Shown piece by piece: positions 44,401-57,200 of a stretch of DNA of 64,000 nt; within the stretch, counting starts at the first letter, position 1, and every line of letters begins with the position of its first letter. The notes under the pieces are model-generated. The model ran no database searches. It was not told the origin of the DNA and saw only the letters and a list, made by a program, of their open reading frames with translations. The stretch spans positions 370,861,633-370,925,632 of the forward strand of contig NC_053039.3 in NCBI RefSeq assembly GCF_002575655.3, given 5' to 3'. The position numbers and the translations under genes are program-made. The DNA comes from Aegilops tauschii subsp. strangulata. Its lineage: Eukaryota; Streptophyta; Magnoliopsida; Poales; Poaceae.

Positions 44401-45362
44401 GTAAATGTGACGGTTGTCAGAAGTTCTCAAGACGTGCTCACGTGCCGGCTCAAGAGTTGAGGATGATTCCAATCACTTGGCCGTTTGCAGTCTGGGGGCT
44501 TGATATGGTTGGGCCTTTCAAAAGGTCCAAGGATAAGAAGACCCACCTCTTGATGGCGGTGGACAAGTTCACAAAGTGGGTTGAGGCAGAGCTAGTTAGT
44601 AAGTGTGATGCAGCCACGGCGGTTCAGTTCATGAAAAAGGTGATATTTCGCTTTGGTTTTCCACACAGCATTATAACTGACAATGGTACCAATCTGTCTA
44701 AAGGCGCCATGGAAGAATTTTGCCAATGAGAGCATATTCGGCTTGATGTTTCATCAGTAGCTCACCCCCAATCCAATGGTCAAGCTGGGAGAGCCAATCA
44801 GGAAATCTTGAAGGGCATCAAGCCCCGGCTTTTGGTCCCTTTGCAACGGACGCCGGGTTGTTGGGTGGAGGAGTTACCCTCTATGTTATGGAGCATCAAT
44901 ACTACTCCTAACAGGTCTACGGGTTACACGCCTTTCTTCATGGTTTACGGCGCCGAGGCGGTTCTCCCTAGAGACATCCGTCATGACTCACCTCGAGTGG
45001 CAGCTTATGTCGAGGCGGACAATGAGCAAGCGCGTCAAGATGCTCTTGACTTGTTGGACGAAAAACGTGATGTAGCAGCAGCTCGCTCGGCGATTTACCA
45101 ACAAGACCTGCACCGCTATCACAGCCGCCGGGTTAAGTCCAGGACCTTTCAGGAAGGTGATTTGGTGCTCCGGCTCATCCAGGATCAAACAGATGCACAC
45201 AAGCTATCCCCACCTTGGGAAGGGCCCTTTGTGGTCAGCAAGAACTTGCACAACGGGTCATACTACCTCATCGATATTCGAGAGCATAAAGATTCACGTA
45301 AGTCGGAGGAGGAGACCCGCCGGCCGTGGAATATAGCTCAGCTTCGGCCTTATTACACCTGA
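41464..45362 (+). pseudogene. pol: pol of the Tat element: protease, RT, two RNase H domains, integrase
   Basis: The protease has VLMDGGSSINILY near 41574. RT begins near 42290, with VDYTDLNKDCPAD near 42448 and the catalytic YVDD at 42741-42752. The Gypsy RNase H region follows to about 43420. A second, archaeal-like RNase H (HFDGSRQLEGSGAG near 43597, NNAAEYEALLHGL, NEAADALSQLG) is at 43590-43970 and is diagnostic of Tat. Integrase has an HHCC finger (44290-44425), WGLDMVGPF (first D), ITDNGTN (second D), NQEILKG (E) and a GPF module near 45220. Stops interrupt it at about 42156, 42577, 42705, 44211 and 44727; all lie in otherwise well conserved sequence, so decay is recent. Confidence 0.88.
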
Positions 45363-46439
45363 GCCACTGGCTCTCATAATGTACATATTTCTATAGCCAT
45401 GTATATATTATGATGAATAATAAAGCAGGACCTCTGTCCTTTTCCCCTCCAAAGGTAAATGTGTCATTGTTATTTTCATTATGATATCGCAGGATCACTT
45501 GGAGGTTGATCCGGCTTATGATCGTATCTGAATCTAGCCGTTAAATATATGATCACTTGGGGGCTTCCTGTTCAAACATAGTTCGTATCCGAACCAAAGA
45601 GAACATAGCTGTCGATACCCACTTGATTGGCATATTGCCGAGCTCACTGGGGAGTTTCTTGATCATATTTGAATCATGGCTCAACCCCCTTTGGGAACCG
45701 ATGTGGATCGTATTCGAATCAGCGTCGTTAAACAACTCTCAAGATCATTTGGGGGCTTCCTGTTCAAACATAGGCCGTATTCGAACCAAAGAGAACATAG
45801 CTGTCGATACCCTCTTGATCGGCAACGCCAAAGCCACTGGGGGATATATGATCGTATTCGAATCTTAGCTTAACCCCTTTGGGACGGTTCTCTGGTCGTA
45901 TTCGAATCAGAAGCCTCCAAATTTTTGAAGTCTCTTTGTTGCAAACAAGTTCTTTTGATTATATCTAAAGTGTTCAAGGGTGATTTCTACTCCACCGGCT
46001 TAACTTTGGTCAATAAAGTTGATCGCACATGATAAGCATCATGTTACATAGTGGGTTTTTTTACTCATTATTCGGATCACATAAACCGGAGGTGTACTTG
46101 AAGGATCACAGGTATGCTGTTATGGTTGTCTCGAGGATATAATGGAGGACCGGTTTGTTATAATTATGGGTTATATGAAAAGTGTATGACTCTCCATGCG
46201 GCAAGCCGCCAAGGGACTTGTGATTTGTTTTTCTATGCAGGACAATTAAAGACAGCTCTTTAAACATAAGGAAAACAAAGGATCAAGCATAACTCGGAAG
46301 AATTTAAAAGGGCAGCTTAAACAATGTTGAGCGCTACACACGTGCGCGATGGCACAACAAAATTAAGTGTTTGTCCTACTCTATTACATGGCTCCCCGAG
46401 TCCAAAAGGTGAGGCATCGTCTTTTAAGACATAACCATG
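45363..46439. other. Spacer between pol and antisense gene, with a 192-bp duplication
   Basis: No coding signal. Two tandem units start at 45551 and 45743 (each GATCA[C/T]TTGGGGGCTTCCTG...), about 192 bases apart, with recurring GATCGTATTCGAATC motifs to 45905. The remainder is AT-rich. This is the 3' region for both convergent genes, pol on plus and the antisense gene on minus. Confidence 0.7.
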
Positions 46440-49400
46440 AGCCGCCTACGAGATCAAGGGCGTTGTCGGCCTGAGGTTTCCGGGTCATCCCTGTCTGCTC
46501 CTCCGGCTGTTTCTATGACCTGGAAGGTTGATGATTTCCAGTCAATGCCACTCAAGGCTTCAAATTGAGCGTCATCATCAATTAACCTGGCCGGGTCAAC
46601 TTCAGGGGCGAAGGTATGCTTACGAGTTGGAGGAATCAGGCTGACTGCTTCATAACGTGGTGTTGGGATTCTCTGATTCTCCGCGTCATAGCCCGGTTGA
46701 TATTTGGTAAGATCTGTGTCATTGCCAATCAAAGTGGCCACAGGGCGTACGCTCTTCACACAAGTGGCGAAGTCCTTCTGGTCAAAGGGGGTGCCGTCTT
46801 CCTTCAAGCTGGGATACCCAAGGGCGATGTTGGCCGGGTCTAGCTCCGGTAGAAACGCCTTGGCCCGGCTCAGAGCCGCTATAGCTCCGGCTCTTGCAGA
46901 AGCCCGTCTCAACTCTTGGAAGCATTGAGGAAGTACGGCAAGCCGCCTGAGTACATCCACCAGGTGAGTGGGAACTTCATTTGACAGAGCCACAACGGCT
47001 AAGGCACGTTGTGACCCGGTGTAAAGTTGCTCTACCAAGGTATAAACCGCCTTCAATTTTGTCAGCACATTTTGATTAAGATTGGAGCTCCTGGGGCCTG
47101 CATTGCAAAGACAGGTAAGCTAATGACAATTGAGATGCTGTTTGGAAAAGATGTAAACTAGCTAAACACTTATAGAGTAGCTTACCAAAGATTGTGGAGA
47201 CCATTTGAGAAACATGGTGTTTTAAGCCGCATAGCTCGGCGGCTGTTCCAGCAAGAGTGGCCTCCCCTTGTTCGGCCCGGCTGAGCAAAGCCGCCTTTTC
47301 ATCCGCCCAGGCTTTTCTCCCTGCTTCAAATTTTCTTTTTCAGTTTCTCTTGAGCAGATACACTGAATTCAAACTTGGAGTTGGCCTTTTGGGTTTCATT
47401 TTCTTGAGTCTTCAGGCGGTTCTTCAAATCAGAGATCTTCGATTCAAATTGCTTGACGGCGGCCTGTATAAATTCCGGGTCACAGTTAGGGTGATTATAA
47501 TGCAACATTAAGTCCCAAGCACTTTGCAAGCAAAGGCACTTGGCACTTGGGGGCTAATGTATGCTGAAGAGCTCTATTTACAGTGGTGGTTCATGCAAAT
47601 AAGTCCCAAGCACTTTGCAAGAAAAGGTAGTTGGCACTTGGGGGCTAATGCATATTGCTGTTCAACTACTTGATTAAAACAAGGTAAGGACCGATTCAGA
47701 TATGCTGATTAAACTGGACCTTGAGTGCTACCAGGTAAGCCGGTTTTCTTGCAGTGATTACTAAGCCGATATTAAGTCTATAACATATTTTATCATAAGT
47801 AATAGACTTGGGGGCTGGCATGGTAAGTATAACTATGGAGTAAGAAAGAGAGTTATACCTCAGATTTTTGCTGTATTTGTTTCACCATGTCAATCTCCAG
47901 ATCCCGGCTGTTGTGCACTTGATTTACATAGCCAGAGACAATATCTTCAATGCTTAGATGAGCATAATCAGTGATGTTCAACTTGGCCCGGTGGCGCTCC
48001 AGAAGTTCTTCCTTGGCAGAGCACTTGGCCAGCACGGTAGGTCGTCCCGGTTCGACAAACTCAATCCGGGTGATCTCAATGTCCGGATCATCTGGATGAG
48101 CCGGGCTGGGGATCTCCAGGTTCTCAGAACCTTCTATAGCTTGTTCAACAGTTGGAGCAGCGGTGGCATCAGGAGATGGTACAGCCGGCGACTCATCAGC
48201 AGAGACATTAGGAGCAGCCGTTCTGAGTTCCGGCTCAGCCAGGACCGGCTCTTCGGCCGGCTTATTTTTCTTCGCCCTCTTGCTGGGCTTCACTTGTACA
48301 CTTCAAGTCAAAGGGTTAGTGCAAACACATGAGTAAGGTAAGCATAAAATCAACCGATCATCATTACCCGGGAGCGCTTTTGAAAGCCGGCAAGCTGGAC
48401 TGCATTGAGTCGCCGGAGGAAGGCGCAGTTCCCTAGTAGTTTGAGTTGGAAGAATTAAGGGGTTGACGAGTGGCGCCCGCCAAAGGATACAAAGAATATA
48501 AGTCGGAGATAACCTCAGTCCGGCGCTTCCTTGATGCTTCGGGTAAGCCGGAGGAGAGGTCTGCATCTTTGCTGGTCTAGGTCTGCCTCCGATTCTCTTA
48601 AATCTGTCGCTTCAAAAGAAATTGAGGATCTTGATAAGCTAAAGGATGTGAAAATCTTACTTTCCGGGTTACTCTTCGGACTTTCCGTCTCGGCAAAGGC
48701 TCGGAGTCGGAGGAAATTATAGTTACCTCTTCATTCACTTCATGACTCGCTCCGGTGTCCTCCTGCTGATAATCCGTGTCAATAAGATGGTTAAAAGAGA
48801 AGCCTAAATAGTCAAGAGCTACCTCTGACTCGGAGGTGTCTTCCAGATGAAGCAGGTCCGAGGCGCTAGGTTTATTCCCCTTCTTACGGGGAGCGGCTTT
48901 CCTGGCGGCTTTCTTAACTTTTCTGGCTTTCTTGGCAGCTTCGTGGTCATACTTGACCTTCCAGAATTTATCATTAGCCTGTAAAATAAAAAAAAGGTTA
49001 GTGAGTTAAGACAAAATCGTTAAAATGGAAGGTGAAGTATTCAGGTCAATGGTTTACCGCTGGAGCCGGGTTAGCCTTGCAGAAAGGGCTTAAGCCCACT
49101 CTCCCGCAATCTGCCAGGCTCTCTTTCAGAAGAGATTTGGTTGTATCATCAATGACGTCCTCAGGTAAGTCGTCTGGATTGTGCCGAAGAGGATCATCCT
49201 TCTGGCCCGTGTAATCACACATCAAGCCGGGGCGGCGGCTTAAAGGAATCACCCGCCAGGCAATCCAGACCCGGACCAGATCAATGTCATTTAGGCCGTT
49301 CCCCAGGAGAGCTTTGATTTTGTTGATGGTGGGAGTAAGTGGTTGACGTTCAGCTTGAGATAATTTGTCTGGCAAGGGGTAATTTGACTCCAGACGCAGG

Positions 49401-49960
49401 GCGCGAAAGCCGGGCAGAGGGTTCTCGTCAGCCGGAGAAGTGTCTTGGCAGTAGAACCATGTCTGGTTCCAATCTTTCGGGTGGCTTGGCGGCTCAGCGT
49501 AAGGGAAGAGACAATCTCTCCGTTGTTGGATTGAGATTCCACCGAGTTCCAAGCTAGGCCCGTTGGCAGATTCATTCTGGCGGTTCAGGTAAAATAACTC
49601 CCTAAAGAGTAGGAAGCTGGGTTCTTCTCCGAGGTACACCTCACAGAACACTTGGAAGTTGCAGATGTTTGACATGGAATTGGGTCCGATGTCTTAAGGT
49701 TGCGGATCAAAAAAGTGCAGGACATCTCTGAAGAATTTTGAGCCGGGAGGAGCAAAGCCCCGGTTCATGTGATCAGTAAATATGACAACTTCCCCATCCT
49801 TGGGTTGAGGCCTCTCTTCTGACGGTTCAGGAGCACGATAGGACATGACCTCTTTCTTTGGCAGGTAACCCGTTTTCACGAAATCAGCTAAGATGCTGTC
49901 GGTGACGTTGGATCTAACCCAGTTGCATGTGATGGGTGCTTTGGGGGCCTTAGGCGGCAT
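46440..49960 (-). pseudogene. Antisense gene of the Tat element (Transposase_28-like, with introns)
   Basis: The ATG at 49960 begins MPPKAPKAPITCNWVRS; the frame continues to 49046 with one stop (TAA at about 49694). It includes the conserved block MNRGFAPPGSKFFRDVL and NFQVFCEVYLGEEPSFLLFRE. A donor GTAAACC follows. Further exons are basic, then acidic (48990-48600: AKKARKVKKAARKAA, then EDTSESE), Pro/Glu-rich (48293-47853), coiled coil (47530-47260) and a conserved C-terminal region (47068-46454: KAFLPELDPANIALGYPS). It has the same architecture as the minus-strand gene at 5956-9028. Its role in Tat elements is unknown. Confidence 0.75.
47512..47651. repeat. Direct repeat within an intron of the antisense gene
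   Basis: AAGTCCCAAGCACTTTGCAA is found at about 47510 and again at about 47600, each followed by a short GCACTTGGGGGCTAATG block. The phrase CTTGGGGGCT also recurs at 45556, 45748 and 47810. This looks like local tandem duplication. Confidence 0.7.
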
Positions 49961-49975
49961 TGTGAAAGATGGAAG

Positions 49976-50720
49976 CCTATGACAAAATAAAAATTCCGGT
50001 TCAAATTTAAGCCGGAGGAAAATTTCAGTTCAGTATTCAAGATGGCGGCTGATGAAAGGGCCTAATGATATATGGCTAATTGTGTCAGGTTATTTAAGCC
50101 GCCGTGGATATCATGAGCAATTAAGTTATTTAATTTTATTATGAATGATCCGGAAATTTCACAAAGCATGGCCTCTTTTAAGCCGGCGATATGAGCCGCC
50201 ATGGCTAACAGATGCAATTTTTGCCTAAGTGTTGCACAAACAAGTTTCACAGATTGCAGGGATTATTTTGGATCAAACGATCGTCCGGAAAAGAAAAATT
50301 TCTAGACCTAAAAACTGGTAGAGAGAAGTTCGAGAGCTCTAAATGAGGTCTTTTTGCAAGCAAAAGGGAGCTGCTAGTATTGAAAATGGGTGTGAAACGA
50401 CTACCGCCGAAGTTATGCACTACTCTTAGATCAAAGGAGGCCGTTGTGGAAGAACTGTTTAGGAATCGCGAGGAACCACGAAGAACACAGAAGAACTCGC
50501 GAACCCTAATGCGGATCTAGTATACGGGACGGCGAGGACTTACTGGTGCTGATGAGCAGCGGGGGTGCGCCGCGGTTCTCTGGTCAAGACAGGTCGATGC
50601 AGCGGCCTTGGTTGGTGCAGACGGGATGCACGGCAGCGGCGGCGGAGCTCGGGCTCTGAGGTGTCGAGAGGAGGAAGACGATGGAAAGGGAAGAATGACG
50701 AAGACCTGAGGGCCGGGCCT
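49976..50720 (-). other. 5' untranslated exon and first intron of the antisense gene
   Basis: After the TATA-like box on the minus strand comes a C-rich leader (about 50700-50545) ending in a strong donor, ACCA|GTAAGTCC (50544-50537). The acceptor TTTGTCATAG lies just before 49976, and the ATG follows 16 bases on. The intron would be about 570 bases, with no coding content. A spliced leader before the ATG is common in plant promoters that enhance expression. Confidence 0.6.
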
Positions 50721-50957
50721 ACTTATAAGGAACGGCTGATGAATGGGCACGAGAAACGAGGAGGCTGAAGACATGATTATCCAGCTGCGGAGACGCCTCG
50801 ATTTTCGGGACAATTATTAAGATAAGGATCCGTTGAGATACGTTGGGCAGAACATGCATTAATGGCGGATGACGTCATGGCGGGTTACAAGAATCCATAA
50901 GATGACGTCACGGCGGGTTACAAAGAATCCAGAAGATGACGTCATGGCGGGTTATAG
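50721..50957 (-). promoter_or_regulatory. Candidate promoter of the antisense gene with three TGACGTCA repeats
   Basis: CTTATAAGT (50721-50729) is a TATA-like box. Upstream on the minus strand are three copies of a 33-34 base repeat, each with the palindrome TGACGTCA at 50870-50877, 50903-50910 and 50937-50944 and the shared flank GGCGGGTTA. TGACGTCA is a high-affinity plant bZIP (TGA/CRE-like) site. The repeats lie 140-220 bases upstream of the TATA-like box, which fits a regulated promoter for the minus-strand gene. Confidence 0.55.
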
Positions 50958-51040
50958 CCTTTGCGCAGACAGAAGCCAGAAGATTTTTATTAAGGTATTG
51001 AAGATTGACATGAACCGGTTCAAATCAATCTGGGGCCTAA

Positions 51041-51561
51041 TGTTGGGGATATAACTACTGGAGTCACCCGCCCAGGAAGGGCCGGGTTATGTCATGACGA
51101 TCATCACATGAAGCCCAATATCAAGCTTGAGGATGGCGGTTCAATAATGGGCCTAAGGCCTAGAGGCGGCTTAAGGCCCGTAGTTATAAACCGCCGTTAA
51201 GGCATGACTTATAGTGTAAGGCAAGAATAGTTAAGAGTCCGAGCCGGACACTGTTTATAAGCCGGCCGGGTCTCTGAGAGCCGCTGGGCGTTAACCTCTC
51301 TATATAAAGGGATGACCCAGCGGCGGTTCAGGACAAGTAAGATCAGATCGATAGCCAGGCATAGCGGTTTAGCTCCCTGGTCATCAAAACCGTAAGTAAT
51401 CCAAACTCAACTGGAGTAGGCTTTTACCTTCACCGTAAGGGGCCGAACCAGTATAATCCTCGTGTCCTTTGTCCCGTTTTAACCCCTTTAAGCTTCCTAG
51501 TTGCGATGGCTCCACGACCAAGTCCTTGCACGAGGACATCTGCCGTGACAATTCCACGATA
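51041..51561 (+). repeat. 3' LTR of the nested Tat element
   Basis: It is the partner of 28913-29432, 521 bases, with about 11 substitutions. It ends CCACGATA rather than CCACGACA, a C-to-T change in the terminal dinucleotide that an integrase would need, and is followed by the duplication GGCAC. Confidence 0.93.
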
Positions 51562-54239
51562 GGCACTGTCTCTGAATTCTTTCCAATTGCTTCAGAATAC
51601 CCTGTGGTATCGATAGGCTACAAAGGAAATATATAGGCAATGATGATATAACAGAGTTAATCAGCTGCAACCTACTACCTTGTGGCAGAAACCAAGAACT
51701 AGCAGTAAGCCTTCTCTCCATGCAATCCACTAAAGGTAGTAGATCAATGATTTTAGGCCTAGTGGTACCCACAAGTAATCCCAAGTATGTGAAAGGCATT
51801 GTGCCTAACTGACAGCCAAAAAGGGCAGTAAGATCTGAAGCAACAGTGGTCTCCACATTAATTGGGTACATTGAGGACTTGTGGAAGTTAATTTCCAAAC
51901 CAGTGGCCAAGGAAAAGGAATGCGACACTATTTTAAGAACCTCCAACTGAGAGCTATCAGCATTCACAAAAAGTAACGTATCATCTGCGTACTGCACCAC
52001 TGGATAATCTGAGTCATGTGTTGGCAGAGGCAAGTTAAGCAAGCCCTATCGCAGGAGATTATTAATCATGGTCTGCAAGAGGTCAGCAGCAATCACAAAC
52101 AGCAAGGGAGAGATAGGATCTCCTTGCTTTACACCACACTTGCACTAAAAGTGTTTACCAGGAACTCCATTCAGCAGAATAGAAGAAGTGCCAGATGATA
52201 ACAGCTACTGAATCCTGGTGATCCATTTCCTATCAAAACCTTTTGCCAGAAGAATTTTTATGATTGCCTCATGCTGAATAGAATCAAAAGCTTTTTCAAA
52301 ATCCAGCTTTAGCAAAATGATTGGCTTTTAGATTGGTTGCACTGATGAATGTATTCAAAAGTCCAAGCAAGGCAATCCTGAATTGTTCTTGACTTCACAA
52401 AATCATATTGATTTTTATGAACACATTTGGTGATTTCATCCTGAAACCTATTAGCTGCAAGTTTAGTGAGAAACTTAAGACCCACACTGGTCAAAGACAT
52501 TGGTCTGAAATCTCCCACAGTCCCAGGTGTTTGCTTTTTAGGGATTAGTGTAATGAATGCATCATTGAGGTTCTCCAGCTGAGCAGTCCCTGCATGAAAT
52601 TCCTGCACCAACCTAATGAAATTATTGGAAATGATATGCCAACACCTCTTCATAAAAAGCCCATTAAAACCATCAGGCCCAGGTGCCTTATCAATGGGCA
52701 ATTCTTTAATCACTTGCTCAATTTCTTTCACCTCAAACTGCTTTGTGAGGACCTCCAGCCCCTGCACTTTAGGAATTAAAGAAATAATGTCCTCCCCCAA
52801 CTTAATTGGCTTTACAGTACCCATTCTACCCTTGAAGGTGTCCAAACATTCCTGGGCCATTTCCTCATGATCTGAAGAAACCGTACCATCAGACAACAGC
52901 AAACTAGCAATGGAATTCCTCTTGTACCTCTCCGTTGCCATTGCCTGGAAAAACTTTGAATTTTCCTCACCTACTTTGATATACCTAATGGTACATCTCT
53001 TCTTCCAGTATAGAAACTGAAGGTGCAAAGGATGCTCATAATGCAACTTTACCACTTTCCTGAAATTGAATTCAGCTTTGCACAAAGGCCTCATATCCTC
53101 CAAGTTATCTAACCAAAGGATTACCCAATTACACTTCTCAATCAATCCTTTAATGTGAGATAGCCCTTTCTGCCATTTCTTGAGACAAAACCTCAAAGCT
53201 TTCAATTTGTCCACAATAATTGCTGAAATATGGGTTTTGTGAGAAGTTTTGCCCCAAACCTCTTGCACACAGTCCATGAAACCAGGCTGATGCACCCAAT
53301 AATTTAAAAATCTGAAAAATATGAGCTTTAGGAATAGAGGTACTGATAGAGATTAAACAAGGTACATGATCAGAGGCAGTTTTTGCAAGAGGTGTGACTT
53401 GTGTCATAGGATATTGGTTCATCCAGCTAGGAGATGTAAAAACCCAATCAAGCTGTTCAAAAAGAGGCAAGTCTTGCATGTTCGACCAGGTGAATCTTCT
53501 GTCTTTCAATGGAATTTCTAACAGTCCCAAATGGCCTATGATCTCATTGAAAATGAAAATATCATTAACATCTCCACCAGGAAGATTTTTGTTTTCCATG
53601 GATCTTATAAAATTGAAGTCTCCCATTAGCAGCCATTTCTGGTCAGGTTCCACCTGAAGATTGTAAAGCCGGCTAACAAAATTGTCCCTCAATTCGCCTT
53701 GACACGGGCCATAAACATTTACCAGAAACCATTGGTCATTATTATGCACCGAGGTGAAGCTAATCACAGTACCAAATGGTCGCACATCCAACAAAGTTCC
53801 CTTAAAAACATCGGAATGCCACACATGTAATATACCTCCAGATGCTCCTCTTGAGGGAGATTCAATGAATTGATCGAAACCCACAGGACAAATGCTCTTA
53901 ATTAAAGTGCGAGGGCAAGTAGAGAGCTTAGTTTCCTGCAAGAAAATGATTGCACACTAACTTTCAGTCACTTTCTCTCAGACAGAGCATTGCCGAGCGT
54001 CAGAATTTAAACCTCTGACATTCCAACAAAGGATTTTCCAATTATGCGTATGCAATCGATTCATAGAAGCAGAAATAAAGATGTAGCAAAAATAGCATGA
54101 CATGCAATGTCATCCATCCCGGATCACAGCATAGAGGACACAGCCAGTCTTGAACACACGACACAAGTTCCAGAACATCATAAAGAGTAGAAAAATTAAC
54201 CGGCTCGCTACACCTAAATAAAGTTTTGATCGCCAACAT

Positions 54240-57200
54240 TTAGACGCTGGAGGAGGTTGAGTCGTCCTTGGGATCATCCATAAGCTTATCCTTGGAAAGA
54301 AGTGAGGGGTCGATCTCCAGCTCAACACCAATCGCCTGCAACACCTTGAGTGGAGTGTTAGGAGGCACAACTTCAGTCTTGTTGTCACCATCAGCATGGG
54401 CTGGGGCGCGGCTTCCATGGGCTTGGATCGAGGACGCCTCTTCGTGGGCTGGAGAGAGAGCTCCTCGAAGACCATCGATTTGAAGCCATCAAGTTTTGCC
54501 GCGCTTCGAGTGCACCTCCTCACAGACGTGTCCACGAGAGGAGTAGAAGACTTCTTTCTCCCTCTCATTTTCTTCTCCTTGACCTGTGAAACTGCAGAAA
54601 AGACCACAGATGAGGAGGAGGGCATCTCCTCCGAGACCGCAGGCCTCACAGCTTTAGACATGACATCCTCAAAGGCAGAAATAACATCTTCAGAGCCAGG
54701 AGAAACATCTTCAGACATAGGAACATCAGGTGTGACATCTTCAGAACCAGAAACCACATCCATGGATGGACCTCCATACAACGCTCTGGCCACAGGGCGT
54801 TTGGCCACAAAAGGTTTCCTTGCAGTTGAAACGCTTGGCAAGCTTGCAACCAGCATAGACATCTTGCGGGACTCGTCAAAAGCAATCGACCATGAGCACT
54901 TGGAATAAGTGACTGTACCCAAGGGCTTGAAGAAGATTGACCTGGGCACCTCCTTGAGAGAGAAATCAAACATTAAGTTTTCGAATGACCTCTTCCAGAT
55001 CATCTCAGGAGGAAGAGGTGGCCCGGCCACAATCTTAGCCATTCCAATAAAGATTTGGTGATGCTGAATGACAGGAGGCTAGTAGGGTACAATCGCTAGA
55101 GGATTTTCCAAAAGAGCCGGCTGCTCAACTTGAAACTGCTGTTCCTGAATTTGCAACTGTTGCACATGGATAGGTTGATGCTGCTGCTCATGCTCATTCT
55201 GAACCTGCAATTGCTGTTCAACTGAAACAGATCCTTCCAGCTGATCAATAACAATGGACACTTGGTCTTGCTTGGGTTGTACAGGCCGTGGGTGTTGATA
55301 AACTTCCACCTCATCTCCCCAATGAGCATTGCCCCAACAAGCATCGGGGATATTTTCAGGTGGTGGTGGAGGAGCCACTGGCGCATCAGTCCACCCAAGC
55401 ATTGGATAGGGAGGGAGGACAAATGGCAGATTATCTGGTATCAAATTCCCCGGCATAAGATGAGGATTGCCATCCAAAGGCATTGGGTCCTCATCATTTG
55501 GCATCTGGTCTGCAAAATTTGCCCCAAGAACATAACATGTAGCAGTCCAAGAGACTTGAGCTAAACCCCATTCAGCATAATCCCCAAAAACAACATCACG
55601 CGGAACCAAGGGTGTATCCGGGAAGCTAGCCTCAACAAAAGTACGAACCAAGTACGGATCTTCACTATCCCAAGAATGAAACTTTCAAAAAGTGCCTACC
55701 GCTTGCGAGATAAACTCAGGAGTACGGCAATCAAGCGAGATACCAATGAACATGAGCCAGCCTTTACGAAAACCATGAGTGCCCTTGAAATTCCCCCCCC
55801 CCATCATGTTTCATAAATCTAACAAAACGATCATTACCCAAAGGAAACGGGGCATGCTGAATCAACGTGTATCTGATAGTGGGATCCCTAACTTGAAACA
55901 ATCCAACTCCGTGAAACCAGGGCTGAGCAGAACGAACCATGGTACCTCTATTCTGAAGAAATTAAACAATCTCCTCCCGCACTGGCCCAAGCGGACCTTC
56001 TGGCGTGGGCATGACCTCCGCGACCATGAAGTCCTCATGGCGGCGGGGAGGACGAGCAGCTGGCATGAAGAAGGTTCGGGCAAGACGCCGGTCACCACCA
56101 TCGATGATGTGGTGGCCAGCCGGCACAAAGCGCTGCGGATCAAGCCCGTAGTTCGCCATGGATGATGGCGGAGAAGATGGCCTGGGGTTTTCTTTGGAAG
56201 GAAGAGGAGGAGATTGGAGCAATGTGGGCGGCGATGGGACTGGACAAGTTATCCCAATAACTCCGGCTCCCTTCCCCTGACAGACAGAGGTTTTCGAGAT
56301 ACTCGTATTTTGTTGCAAAGAAATTGGCTTCCAAACCAATCCATTGGAGCGTGCGAAATCATTACAATCTTTTCTAGTGTGACCTGAGCGGGAGCAAGCC
56401 GAGCAGACCGCTCGCATTCCACATGCAGCTGCAAGTGGCCCCTCAGTGAGCAAACAGTGCAAGTTAACACACGGTCCACCATGTCATCGACCATGGCTTC
56501 AAATTGTCGAGCTGCCTCTTGGGACGTAGGAATTTCCTGTGTGGATACCAGTGGGCTTGGGATAGGAGAAGAGGCCTGCCCATCAGAAACTGGGCTATTC
56601 AGAGAAGTATCAGGTCCATCAGAAGCTGGGCTAGTCTGTAGCATTGGGCTGCCAATTAGTTGAGTCTCTGAAGGCGGTGGGCCAGTGGCAGAGCAGGCAT
56701 TTTGAACTGGAGAAATTCCCGCTTCCGCAAAACGCGCGGATAGATTGCTATCGGTCACGGGCAACAGATCCACCAAAACCGGATCACACCACAGCGACGA
56801 GGTGGCTGGCCGGTGCAACTCCGGCAGCGGGATGACCGAACCAAACACAATAGGTGGCCTAGCCACCGTCCAATGCAAATCTAGAGGGGGGGGGTTGCTG
56901 AATAACAACACGCTCATGTGCAGATAGGTCATAACCCCCATCAGTGATCGTGTCAATACAAGTTTGTGTTGCCGGGTATCTATAACCTTTGCAAGCAGAA
57001 TACTTCTCAAAAGTGGCAAAAGATAATTTCTTCTTGGCAGAGCCTGCCGACTTAAGAGAAGATCTAATCGGTGATTTATGCATGGCCAGTAAACCCAAAG
57101 ATGATGTAGGCCTGGTTGGACTAATTAAAATCCATTCAGCGTCACATTCCTTACGCCAAATCTTGACTTCTCTAACCCAATTTGGTCCTCCATTGCCCCA

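Larger units (their letters stand above)
28913..51561 (+). mobile_element. Tat-lineage Gypsy retrotransposon nested in the LINE
   Basis: LTRs are 28913-29432 and 51041-51561, with duplication GGCAC at 28908-28912 and 51562-51566. It has a primer site, gag, protease, RT with YVDD, RNase H plus a second (archaeal-like) RNase H, integrase, then a minus-strand antisense gene, and a purine tract (CTGGGGCCTAA) before the 3' LTR. The dual RNase H and antisense gene place it in the Tat lineage. A chromovirus (31053-40610) sits in gag. LTRs differ at about 11 of 520 sites by eye (2.1%), roughly 0.8 million years at 1.3e-8 per site per year. Without the inner element it is about 13.1 kb. Confidence 0.92.
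27791..54060 (-). pseudogene. LINE ORF2: endonuclease-reverse transcriptase, split
   Basis: The frame starts near 54060 with the conserved KILCWNVRGLN block, followed by the endonuclease (53941-53340: QETKLS, VYGP, LLMGDFNFI, DRRFTWSN, SDHVPCL). The reverse transcriptase domain lies at 53295-51600, with APGPDGFNG near 52680, FITLIPKK near 52550 and the catalytic YADD near 51990. It is cut at 51562 by the Gypsy element. The C-terminal zf-RVT region resumes at 28912 and ends at 27791 (CVLCL...HLFFQC near 28140). In-frame stops occur near 54000 and frame changes near 53300, 52300 and 28460. The enzyme would nick target DNA and copy LINE RNA in place; this copy is dead. Confidence 0.85.
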
